DNA of 6,428 nt, taken from NCBI GenBank assembly GCA_020435025.1, contig JAGRAG010000434.1, positions 1 to 6,428 of the forward strand, given 5' to 3'. Shown in pieces: positions 1 through 4,768 of this stretch. The notes beneath the pieces are model-generated. The model did not search any database and had not been told where the DNA came from. It was given only the letters and a program-made list of their open reading frames with translations. The stretch is from Bdellovibrionales bacterium. GTDB taxonomy: Bacteria > Bdellovibrionota > Bdellovibrionia > Bdellovibrionales > UBA1609. How positions within the stretch are numbered: position 1 is the stretch's first letter; the number at the start of each line of letters is the position of its first letter. Both the position numbers and the translations under genes were made by a program.

Positions 1-192
1 GCAGCCAATGTTCAGCATGATGTTTTTTGCCTCGTTCGAATTTTGTATGATTCTGTTGGAGGACAAAAACACTATGCAAAACAGCCAGATGTCATCAAAG
101 ATATTTGTTGTGGTCTTAAAAAGAATTTGATGCTTAAGAAGTTTAAAACCGCTGGGCAATTAAGATCTTATTTGGAAAATTTGGAGTGGTGA
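1..192 (+). CDS. Partial C-terminus of a probable Ser/Thr protein kinase
   Basis: Reading frame 1 is open from the first base to a TGA at 190-192, giving the last 63 residues of a protein that begins outside the window. Residues 6-20 (HDVFCLVRILYDSVG) resemble Hanks-type kinase subdomain IX, where an Asp precedes a hydrophobic helix of the type D-x-[YF]-S-x-G-x-x-L-[YF]-x-x-x-x-G. Residues 31-61 (VIKDICCGLKKNL... to ...LRSYLENL) resemble the terminal helices, in which a hydrophobic '..i..cl..dp..R.....el...L' pattern closes the kinase fold. Two features depart from the consensus: the subdomain IX glycine is replaced by Val/Arg, and the usual late Arg is Lys. The catalytic HRD and DFG motifs would lie upstream, outside the window. 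The stop is only two bases before the start of a PP2C phosphatase gene, a common kinase partner, which supports the call. It could also be an unrelated helical protein. Confidence 0.5.
   Translation, partial: AANVQHDVFCLVRILYDSVGGQKHYAKQPDVIKDICCGLKKNLMLKKFKTAGQLRSYLENLEW
183..186 (+). promoter_or_regulatory. Ribosome binding site fixing the phosphatase start
   Basis: GGAG lies 8 bases before the ATG at 195 and inside the last codons of the upstream gene. In-frame GTG codons at 186 and 189 overlap or abut this GGAG and have no site of their own, so the ATG at 195 is the likely start. The placement inside the upstream gene suggests translational coupling. Confidence 0.7.
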
Positions 193-194
193 CA

Positions 195-1013
195 ATGTCG
201 ATTGAAGAGGGAATGCTCCTGCACTTAAATGATTTTCCACACTCTATGTCTGTGAGCAGTGAGGTTGGGCAAATCAATCTTCTTAGTCGGCCCGCCCCAA
301 GTGAAAAACGAGTGAATGAAGATGCCTGTGGCGTTAGGTATATCCAAGACACTTTAGTATTAGTGGTTGCTGATGGGTTGGGTGGACACAAAAACGGACA
401 TCTGGCTTCTGAAATTGTTGTGAAAAATTTGTTGAGTAATTGGCAAAAAAACGAGGACGTTACCATGGAGTCTATGATGACGAAGGTGGAGGAGTCCCAT
501 AAGTTAATCAAAGATTTAAAAGCGGGTTCCGGCTCTACTGTCGTCGTGGCTCTTGTCTATAAGAACACCGTTCGCTTTCTTAGTGTTGGTGATTCACGAG
601 GATTTTTAATCAGTGGTCATAGGAATTTTAAGTACAAAACTTTAGAGCAGTCACCTACAGGTCTGGCTGTAGAGTCTGGATTTTTAGAAGCAGGAGAAGC
701 CCTAGAACATGAAGACAGCCATCTTGTGTTGAGTGCTTTAGGTCATGATCCATTAAGAATGGAAGTGACGGGGCCTATTGAGCTGTCAGATAGAGACTTC
801 GTATTGTTGGCGTCAGATGGATTGACATCTAATTTAATCCCGGAAGATTTTGCGGAACATCTTTCTATTCAGGAAAACCTGTCGCCCTTAGATGAAATTG
901 CAGAGAAAGTTGAGAAAAAAATGCTTTCAGGAGGAAGCGTCGATGACCTTTCTATGGTTTTGTTTATGAATGGTAAGACTCACGGAGATAGCAGCCGGAC
1001 CGAGGGACTCTAA
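195..1013 (+). CDS. PP2C-family Ser/Thr protein phosphatase
   Basis: This 272-residue protein has the ordered motifs of bacterial PPM/PP2C phosphatases, which remove phosphate from Ser/Thr using two metal ions. It carries R39-V-N-E-D43 near the N-terminus and the metal-binding VADGLGG at 58-64, followed by H65, G68 and A71-S72. SGSTVVVAL (112-120) and the GDSRG loop (132-136) come next, then LLASDGL (204-210, Asp208) and the C-terminal SVDDLS (248-253, equivalent to the family's DN motif). All expected aspartates are present, so it should be active. There is no signal peptide or transmembrane segment, and its size is that of a stand-alone catalytic domain, so it is probably cytoplasmic. It follows the probable kinase gene by two bases, which suggests that the pair forms one reversible phosphorylation switch. 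The last 15 or so residues are polar and outside the domain. The family call is firm; the substrate is unknown. Confidence 0.93.
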   Translation: MSIEEGMLLHLNDFPHSMSVSSEVGQINLLSRPAPSEKRVNEDACGVRYIQDTLVLVVADGLGGHKNGHLASEIVVKNLLSNWQKNEDVTMESMMTKVEESHKLIKDLKAGSGSTVVVALVYKNTVRFLSVGDSRGFLISGHRNFKYKTLEQSPTGLAVESGFLEAGEALEHEDSHLVLSALGHDPLRMEVTGPIELSDRDFVLLASDGLTSNLIPEDFAEHLSIQENLSPLDEIAEKVEKKMLSGGSVDDLSMVLFMNGKTHGDSSRTEGL

Positions 1014-1034
1014 GCTTTACAGGATTGGTTCAAC

Positions 1035-1096
1035 AAAAAAGAGAGCCCATCAAAATATATTGCTAGAAAGCAAAAGGTTTTTGACTGGCTCTCTTT
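1035..1096 (-). terminator. Intrinsic terminator of the OB-like/lysine-rich operon
   Basis: A perfect 10-base inverted repeat pairs AAAGAGAGCC (1038-1047) with GGCTCTCTTT (1087-1096). Read on the minus strand, the second arm runs into a T-tract (complement of A1035-1040), as expected for a terminator about 20 bases after the minus-strand stop at 1117. The 39-base loop is long for an intrinsic terminator. It contains a small internal stem, TTGC (1060-1063) with GCAA (1070-1073). Read on the plus strand, only three T follow the stem, so it would work weakly for the phosphatase gene. Confidence 0.6.
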
Positions 1097-1116
1097 GAAA
1101 ACCGGAAGGTTAAGCC

Positions 1117-1335
1117 TTAATGTTTTTTTGCTTTTCTGGCTTTTTTACCTTTCTTTTTCCCTTTTTTCTTTGCAGCAGCTTTCTTTTCAGCTTTTTTCTC
1201 AGCTTTTGGAGGAGCTTCTTCAGCGTGCTCAGCGCCATTCATATCACCATCGCCCATATCTTCTTGAGCAAAAGCTCCGAAAGAAAGGCTAGAAAGTGCA
1301 AGAGTTAGAATCGCTGCTTTAAAAAATTTACTCAT
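1117..1335 (-). CDS. Small exported lysine-rich protein, unknown function
   Basis: This 72-residue protein is not one I recognise. Residues 1-23 form a Sec signal peptide: K3 and K6, a hydrophobic core AAILTLALSSLSFGAFA, and an A-F-A|Q cleavage site. The mature part is charge-polarised. Residues 24-40 are acidic (E25, D26, D29, D31, E36, E39, E40), while residues 44-72 hold 16 lysines and one arginine, in runs such as KKAEKKAAAKKKGKKK. Such a tail is unlikely to fold and could bind peptidoglycan, LPS, nucleic acid or an acidic partner. E. coli Asr is a known periplasmic Lys/Ala-rich protein of similar flavour, but I do not claim homology. AAGGAG at 1342-1347 lies six bases before the ATG. The start overlaps the end of the upstream gene by eight bases (ATGAGTAA), so translation is probably coupled. 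It is the last gene of a three-gene operon. Confidence 0.8.
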   Translation of the reverse strand: MSKFFKAAILTLALSSLSFGAFAQEDMGDGDMNGAEHAEEAPPKAEKKAEKKAAAKKKGKKKGKKARKAKKH

Positions 1336-1603
1336 TATATTCTCCTTGTTTAATGGGTTTAAAGCTTTTGACTTTTACAAATTCATTTCCATCTACAGTT
1401 GTAAGAACACCTATTATGGATACAGTTTGTCTTACATATTTACTCATTTTTTTAATGTCGTTTCCGGGAAGTAAGACATAGTCTATTTCTCCTGGGGTGC
1501 ACAATTTCAGTTCAATCGGATTGCCTTGTAGATCCCATTCACAAGGTGTTAAAATTCCGGATATAGAAATGTGGCCTAAAGACTTTTTGTTGGTATGGAT
1601 CAT
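1328..1603 (-). CDS. Small OB-like beta-rich protein, paralogue B
   Basis: This is a 91-residue cytoplasmic protein of unknown function with no signal peptide. The pattern is alternating hydrophobic strands with turns at G16, G27, P46-G47 and G65. It includes V57-x-x-x-V61-x-I-I-G65-x-L, a spacing common in OB-type beta-barrels that bind nucleic acid or oligosaccharide. Residues 14-84 align without gaps to residues 16-86 of the preceding gene's product, with G, D, G, L, T, Y, V, V, G and V identical, so the two are probably an old tandem duplication. The ATG overlaps the upstream stop as ATGA, and GAGG at 1611-1614 sits seven bases before it. The final residues QGEYNE extend past the paralogue's end and are encoded across the ribosome binding site of the lysine-rich gene. 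An OB fold is an inference from the pattern only. Confidence 0.75.
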   Translation of the reverse strand: MIHTNKKSLGHISISGILTPCEWDLQGNPIELKLCTPGEIDYVLLPGNDIKKMSKYVRQTVSIIGVLTTVDGNEFVKVKSFKPIKQGEYNE

Positions 1604-1863
1604 ATAAAGACCTCATACTCTTGGACCTCGATGATAGTACCAAAGCTGTTTTTTTCGACATCGCCATGAAGAGTGACTTTGCTACCGACATGGCGGATGA
1701 GTTGCTCACCTTTGGGATTGTCAGCAATTAAGTAGTTTTTTCCGTTGGAAGTTATAAGATCGATTGCCAGTATGGAGCCATCAGTGTCTCTTGCTGAGAC
1801 AACAATATGTCCCGTCACAATTTCATGAATTTTGCGGGATTTTCTCATTTCTGTCCTTATCAT
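1600..1863 (-). CDS. Small OB-like beta-rich protein, paralogue A
   Basis: This is an 87-residue protein of unknown function, the first gene of the operon. The start is ATG 1863-1861: GGAG at 1871-1874 is seven bases upstream, whereas an in-frame GTG at 1869 would leave only one base. The N-terminus is basic (R3, K8, R10, K11). Beta-strand patterns follow: IVTGHIVVSA (15-24), D26-x-D-G29, ILAIDLITSNGKNYLIA (31-47) and V59-G-S-K-V-T-L-H-G67-D-V. The last strand is IIEVQEYEVF. The G-x-x-V-x-L-x-G turn and closing strand resemble an OB-fold barrel, and the basic N-terminus would suit nucleic-acid binding, but no diagnostic motif confirms this. It overlaps the next gene by four bases (ATGA), so synthesis of the two paralogues is probably coupled and near stoichiometric, which would suit a heteromeric complex. 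Confidence 0.78.
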   Translation of the reverse strand: MIRTEMRKSRKIHEIVTGHIVVSARDTDGSILAIDLITSNGKNYLIADNPKGEQLIRHVGSKVTLHGDVEKNSFGTIIEVQEYEVFI

Positions 1864-1870
1864 GGCCACA

Positions 1871-1874
1871 CTCC
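1871..1874 (-). promoter_or_regulatory. Ribosome binding site fixing the start of paralogue A
   Basis: Minus-strand GGAG lies seven bases before the ATG at 1863. It rules in that ATG over the GTG two codons upstream, which is only one base from this site. Confidence 0.65.
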
Positions 1875-1983
1875 AAAGAAGTCGAGACTAATGAATACGT
1901 CCGGCTACTAGTGAATTAATAAATAAGCAGTGCAACTCAGGTACCATCTCAATTCGGAAATAATGTAGGTAGGGTATTTTAAA

Positions 1984-2022
1984 CAGAACCACGAGTTCTG
2001 ATTTTAAATTTTGTTCGGAACA
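1984..2022. repeat. Two dyads sharing GAAC/GTTC half-sites
   Basis: CAGAAC (1984-1989), a 5-base centre and GTTCTG (1995-2000) form a perfect dyad. Twelve bases further, TGTTC-G-GAACA (2012-2022) forms a second one. They lie 120-160 bases upstream of the OB-like operon and 20-65 bases past the terminator of the acidic-protein operon. They could be operators for a dimeric regulator or RNA hairpins. The half-sites resemble the Gram-positive LexA half-site GAAC, but the centres of five and one bases do not match its four-base spacing. Confidence 0.4.
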
Positions 2023-2044
2023 GAGATCACTTATTCTCAGAAAT

Positions 2045-2068
2045 AAAAAAAAGGGGCGATAGCCCCTT
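2045..2068 (-). terminator. Intrinsic terminator of the acidic-protein operon
   Basis: AAGGGGC (2051-2057), a four-base loop GATA, and GCCCCTT (2062-2068) form a GC-rich seven-base-pair stem. On the minus strand it is followed by an uninterrupted T-tract (complement of A2045-2052). It lies about 30 bases after the minus-strand stop at 2100, an ideal rho-independent terminator for that operon. In the plus direction only TTTT at 2071-2074 follows, so activity there would be weak. Confidence 0.92.
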
Positions 2069-2099
2069 CGTTTTGATCAAAAAGCTTTAAAAGCGAAGT

Positions 2100-2549
2100 T
2101 CACTCGCTGTCTTCGTAAGCAGGAGGAATCTCTTCTTCGGTTGGTGGATACTGGTCAGAAGAATCATAAGAATCTGTGGACTCAGGGATAGATTCTCCAT
2201 CGAATGATCCAGAATCGTTTCCTTCTGGTTGGGCGGCTTGCCACTCTTCAGAGGACTCTTGTCCAGCGCTGCCGCTGTCCATGGATTCTCCTGCACCAGA
2301 GCCTTCATTAAAGGCGGGTTCATTTTCAGGAGCCTCTTCCGGAGGAGTTCCAGGGGCAACGGCGCCATCATTGACGTTGCCATCCTGCTCGTCGGATCCT
2401 TCTTGAGGCATTCCGTCCATTGACTCACTGTCAACACCTATGTCTTCACTATACTGATTCGATGAATCGGAAGGCTTTGAATCAAAAAAGCTCCGACCTA
2501 TTAGTAAGGCAAGAATAAGGAGTACAACAATAATAATTGCTTTTTTCAT
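2100..2549 (-). CDS. Membrane-anchored, extremely acidic low-complexity protein
   Basis: This 149-residue protein of unknown function starts with K2-K3 and a hydrophobic helix (about residues 4-18, AIIIVVLLILALLIG) followed by R19. That topology fits an uncleaved signal anchor with the remainder outside the cytoplasmic membrane. I see no convincing A-x-A cleavage site and there is no cysteine, so it is not a lipoprotein. Residues 26-149 contain no Lys, Arg or His at all, and I count 35 Asp/Glu among those 124 residues. The rest is mostly Ser, Gly, Pro, Gln and Asn, with scattered aromatics (W103, Y128, Y134, Y145). The tail is almost certainly disordered and could bind divalent cations or basic partners. 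AAGGAG at 2557-2562 is seven bases before the ATG. The gene starts 18 bases after the stop of the smaller acidic-protein gene, so the two are co-transcribed. Confidence 0.82.
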   Translation of the reverse strand: MKKAIIIVVLLILALLIGRSFFDSKPSDSSNQYSEDIGVDSESMDGMPQEGSDEQDGNVNDGAVAPGTPPEEAPENEPAFNEGSGAGESMDSGSAGQESSEEWQAAQPEGNDSGSFDGESIPESTDSYDSSDQYPPTEEEIPPAYEDSE

Positions 2550-2567
2550 GGAAGGGCTCCTTGTCTA

Positions 2568-2780
2568 TTAAGATTCTTCGCTCGAATCGCCACTGTCTTC
2601 TGGAAGGTCTAAAGACTTAGGAGAAACATCTTCATCAGAAGGTGTCACATCCGACGATGAGTCCTGATTCCAGTCCTGAACTTCAGAGGATCCGGTTGTA
2701 TCGGAGTCCGTATTGCGCTCTTCGCAAGTTGCTCCGGTTAAGAAAAAAAAGGAAACAATAAGAAGAATAAAATATTTCAT
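2568..2780 (-). CDS. Small acidic secreted protein, probable lipoprotein
   Basis: This is a 70-residue protein of unknown function. I chose the ATG at 2780 because AGGAG (2789-2793) lies eight bases upstream and the N-terminus is then a clean signal peptide; an in-frame ATG at 2822 would add 14 polar residues and has no such site. Residues 1-19 run K2, a hydrophobic stretch and L-T-G-A-T-C19. The cysteine position suggests lipoprotein processing, but Thr at -1 and Gly at -3 are poor lipobox residues; cleavage by signal peptidase I after A17 (T-G-A) is an alternative. After Cys19 the protein has 17 Asp/Glu in 51 residues against one Arg and one Lys, and is rich in Ser and Thr, so it is probably disordered. 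Composition and context match the downstream membrane-anchored acidic protein, and both are likely envelope-exposed. Confidence 0.78.
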   Translation of the reverse strand: MKYFILLIVSFFFLTGATCEERNTDSDTTGSSEVQDWNQDSSSDVTPSDEDVSPKSLDLPEDSGDSSEES

Positions 2781-2788
2781 AAAGGTAT

Positions 2789-2793
2789 CTCCT
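2789..2793 (-). promoter_or_regulatory. Ribosome binding site fixing the small acidic gene start
   Basis: Minus-strand AGGAG is eight bases before the ATG at 2780 and lies inside the 14-codon extension that a start at 2822 would require. The inner ATG, which also opens directly onto a signal peptide, is therefore preferred. Confidence 0.65.
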
Positions 2794-2808
2794 GCATTCG
2801 CGGTATTC

Positions 2809-2814
2809 TTTATA
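2809..2814 (-). promoter_or_regulatory. Possible -10 element of the acidic-protein operon
   Basis: Minus-strand TATAAA lies 28 bases before the ATG at 2780, giving a leader of roughly 20 bases. The best -35 candidate, TTGGTA, is 14 bases further upstream, which is shorter than usual, so the assignment is weak. Confidence 0.3.
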
Positions 2815-2943
2815 ATTTGCAATCAAAGTACCAAAATTGGCGAAGGCTGTTTGTAGGCTCATCTCCTTTTATATTGAATTTCAAAGTATTTTGGTTCCAA
2901 AAAGGCACCTTTTGATCTTGAGAAACCGGAACTAGACTTTCTC

Positions 2944-2966
2944 AGTCGGAATCGAAAGTTCCGATT
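2944..2966 (+). repeat. Hairpin-forming dyad upstream of proS
   Basis: AGTCGGAA (2944-2951) and TTCCGATT (2959-2966) pair over eight positions with one G-U, around the seven-base loop TCGAAAG. It abuts the candidate -35 element of proS, so it would more likely be a regulator site than a transcribed leader structure. I found no T-box features. Confidence 0.4.
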
Positions 2967-2994
2967 TGGCGTTCGCAAAAGGTCGTGGTACAAG
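2966..2994 (+). promoter_or_regulatory. Candidate promoter for the proS-pyrF-rlmB operon
   Basis: TTGGCG (2966-2971) and TACAAG (2989-2994) are separated by exactly 17 bases, each matching the sigma-70 consensus at four of six positions. Transcription would start near 3001, about 35 bases before proS. The spacing is good but the hexamers are imperfect, and other promoters in the region are possible. Confidence 0.35.
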
Positions 2995-3034
2995 ATGGAA
3001 GTTTTAATGACATTGGAATAAAAAGGAAGCCCGA

Positions 3035-4762
3035 ATGAAATGGTCCGAGTCTCATATCTACACTTTAAAAGAAGATCCTACCGATGCCGAAATCCCAAGT
3101 CATAGATTGATGGTAAGGGGAGGGTACATTAAAAAGTCGGCTCAAGGTTTACATACTTACGGCCCTCTGGCGACCCGCTCTTTGCGGAAGTTAGAAACAA
3201 TAATTCGAGAGGAATTAGACAAAGTCGGGTGTGTGGAAATTCTTCTTCCGTTCGTTCAGCCGAAGGAACTTTGGGTCGAAACGGGGCGTTGGGGTGAGAT
3301 GGGGAAGAGTCTTTTAAAGTTTGTCAGTCGAACCAATCAGGAGTTCTGCTTAGGAGCGACTCATGAAGAGATTATTACCGATTATGTTCGTAGGGATGTT
3401 CAAAGTTACCGTGATTTGCCTGTCACTTTATATCAAATTAATACTAAATATAGAGATGAAATTAGAGCCCGTTTTGGACTTTTAAGAGCTCGCGAATTTA
3501 TTATGAAAGATGCTTATAGTTTCGATCTCACAGAAGAAGGAGCTGTTAAGAGCTATCAAAAACTTCACGATGCTTATGTAAGAATATTTGAACGGTTGGG
3601 TTTAGATTTTCGAGTGGTTGTTGCGGACTCGGGAAATATCGGTGGAAATAGGTCTCAGGAATTTCATATTTTAGCAGAAAGCGGAGAGGACGAGTTGCTT
3701 GTTTGTCCCGATAGTGATTTCGCAGCGAATGTGGAGGTGTGTCCGGCCATCGATGCGGAGCTAAGTGAGCCGAGTCCGGCTGCTGAGGAGCCGTTGGAGA
3801 AGTTTGCTACTCCCGGAATGAAAAAGATCAAAACTCTTTCAGAAGGTTTAGGGATTCCTGAAAGAGAATTAGTCAAAAGTCTTTTTTTTAATATTAGTGA
3901 AAATTCTTTCCAGCCGATCTGTGTCCTATTGCGGGGATCAGACGAGGTGAACCCAGTAAAGATAAAAAACTTATTGGGTTTGGCCAACCCTCCGGAGATG
4001 TTGACGGATGAAGAAGTGCATAAAGTCTGTGGGGCTTGGCCGGGAAGTTGTGGTCCTGTTGGACTTTCAATTCCTGTGTATATGGAACAAGGAGTGTCTC
4101 TTTATAAGAACTATGTGGTAGGTGCGAACGATGATGGTTTTCATTATAAAGGAGTCAATCATGGTAGGGATTTTCAGCCGGAAAAGGTGGCAGATCTCCG
4201 TATGGCTGTAGAGGGGGATCGCAGTCCTGACGGTAAAGGGTTGTTAAAAGTCTATCGGGGAATTGAGGCGGGCCACATTTTTTACTTAGGGACCAAATAT
4301 TCGAAAGCAATGAAAGCAGAGTACTTGGACAAAGAAGGCCAGTCGCAAACAATAGAAATGGGATGTTATGGTTTAGGTGTTTCAAGAACGATTCAAGCTG
4401 CGATTGAACAGTGCCATGATAAAGATGGGATAATTTGGCCCGTCGCACTGGCTCCATATTCCGTTCATCTGTGCTTGTTAGACCCTGAAAACGATGACGT
4501 ATCTCGAGTGGCTCACGAAATTTATGAAAAGTTGTGGAGTCAAGGAATCGACGTTTTAATGGATGATCGCTCAGAGCGTCCTGGTGTTAAATTTAAAGAT
4601 GCGGATTTGTTAGGCATGCCGGTAAGGGTCACGGTTGGTGGGCGTGGCTTGCAAAACGGAGAGATTGAAGTCGTCGATCGTCAAAGTAAAGCAGTGCAAA
4701 AGGTGTCTGTTGAATCGGCTCCGAGTTCTGTTATAAAATTAGTCGAATCTTTAAAAAGGTAG
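3035..4762 (+). CDS. proS: Prolyl-tRNA synthetase
   Basis: This class II synthetase charges tRNA-Pro with proline in the cytoplasm. Its 575 residues match the bacterial-type enzyme (E. coli 572). Motif 1 lies around E68-I-L-L-P72, followed by the T109-H-E111 loop. Motif 2 runs from Y139-R-D-E142 to G148-L-L-R151-A-R153-E154-F155, ending in MKDAYSF (157-163). The YbaK-like insertion (editing) domain spans roughly 224-405, starting at CPDSDFAANVE and including GSCGPVGL (337-344). Motif 3 is GCYGLGVSR (443-451). The C-terminal anticodon-binding domain runs from about 470 and includes DDRSERPGVKF (510-520). Residue 286 is Asn where E. coli ProRS has the editing-site Lys279. AGGAAG at 3024-3029 sits five bases before the ATG. 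It is the first gene of an operon with pyrF and rlmB. Confidence 0.98.
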   Translation: MKWSESHIYTLKEDPTDAEIPSHRLMVRGGYIKKSAQGLHTYGPLATRSLRKLETIIREELDKVGCVEILLPFVQPKELWVETGRWGEMGKSLLKFVSRTNQEFCLGATHEEIITDYVRRDVQSYRDLPVTLYQINTKYRDEIRARFGLLRAREFIMKDAYSFDLTEEGAVKSYQKLHDAYVRIFERLGLDFRVVVADSGNIGGNRSQEFHILAESGEDELLVCPDSDFAANVEVCPAIDAELSEPSPAAEEPLEKFATPGMKKIKTLSEGLGIPERELVKSLFFNISENSFQPICVLLRGSDEVNPVKIKNLLGLANPPEMLTDEEVHKVCGAWPGSCGPVGLSIPVYMEQGVSLYKNYVVGANDDGFHYKGVNHGRDFQPEKVADLRMAVEGDRSPDGKGLLKVYRGIEAGHIFYLGTKYSKAMKAEYLDKEGQSQTIEMGCYGLGVSRTIQAAIEQCHDKDGIIWPVALAPYSVHLCLLDPENDDVSRVAHEIYEKLWSQGIDVLMDDRSERPGVKFKDADLLGMPVRVTVGGRGLQNGEIEVVDRQSKAVQKVSVESAPSSVIKLVESLKR

Positions 4763-4768
4763 TGAGTT

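Larger units (their letters stand above)
1864..2044. other. Intergenic region upstream of the OB-like operon
   Basis: About 180 bases with no supportable gene lie between the terminator of the acidic-protein operon and the start of the OB-like operon. The promoter for the latter should be here on the minus strand, but I cannot find a convincing pair of -35 and -10 hexamers. The stretch holds the two GAAC/GTTC dyads listed separately and two copies of TTCGGAA (1953-1959 and 2014-2020). Confidence 0.5.
2781..3034. other. Divergent intergenic region between acidic operon and proS
   Basis: This 254-base non-coding stretch separates the minus-strand acidic-protein operon from plus-strand proS and must carry both promoters. 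It contains three dyads: TTTTGG-TT-CCAAAA (2889-2902), AAAAGG-CA-CCTTTT (2900-2913) and the longer AGTCGGAA/TTCCGATT stem (2944-2966). I see no small gene with a ribosome binding site in it. Confidence 0.6.

Noticed and set aside
143..511. Minus-strand 122-residue open frame across the phosphatase start
   Set aside because: It covers the conserved NED and DGLGG motifs of the phosphatase on the opposite strand and has no recognisable domain or initiation site.
1120..1308. Plus-strand open frame rich in Phe and Leu opposite the lysine-rich gene
   Set aside because: Its hydrophobic look is the complement of the AAA/AAG lysine codons. It has no ribosome binding site, whereas the minus-strand gene has a signal peptide, AAGGAG and operon context.
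1986..1998. GAAC-N5-GTTC as a LexA (SOS) box
   Set aside because: The Gram-positive box needs a four-base centre, and the site known for Bdellovibrio LexA has a different sequence. No DNA-repair gene is adjacent.
2176..2406. Plus-strand Ser/Pro-rich open frame
   Set aside because: It is antisense to the acidic gene, and its composition is explained by complementing GAA, GAC and TCx codons.
2087..2437. Minus-strand 116-residue open frame overlapping the long acidic gene
   Set aside because: It starts inside the acidic gene in another frame, has no ribosome binding site or export signal, and runs over the end of the better-supported gene.
2811..2816. Perfect plus-strand TATAAT as a proS promoter -10
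   Set aside because: No acceptable -35 lies about 17 bases upstream, where the sequence is TCTCCT-like and overlaps the acidic gene's ribosome binding site, and it would imply a leader of more than 210 bases. It is more likely the complement of AT-rich minus-strand promoter DNA.
2904..2920. GGCAC in the proS upstream region as a sigma-54 promoter
   Set aside because: The -24-like GGCAC is present, but the required GC at the -12 position is missing at the proper spacing.
2781..3034. T-box or other riboswitch in the proS leader
   Set aside because: There is no specifier-loop or antiterminator sequence and no terminator before proS. The main hairpin probably lies upstream of the transcription start.
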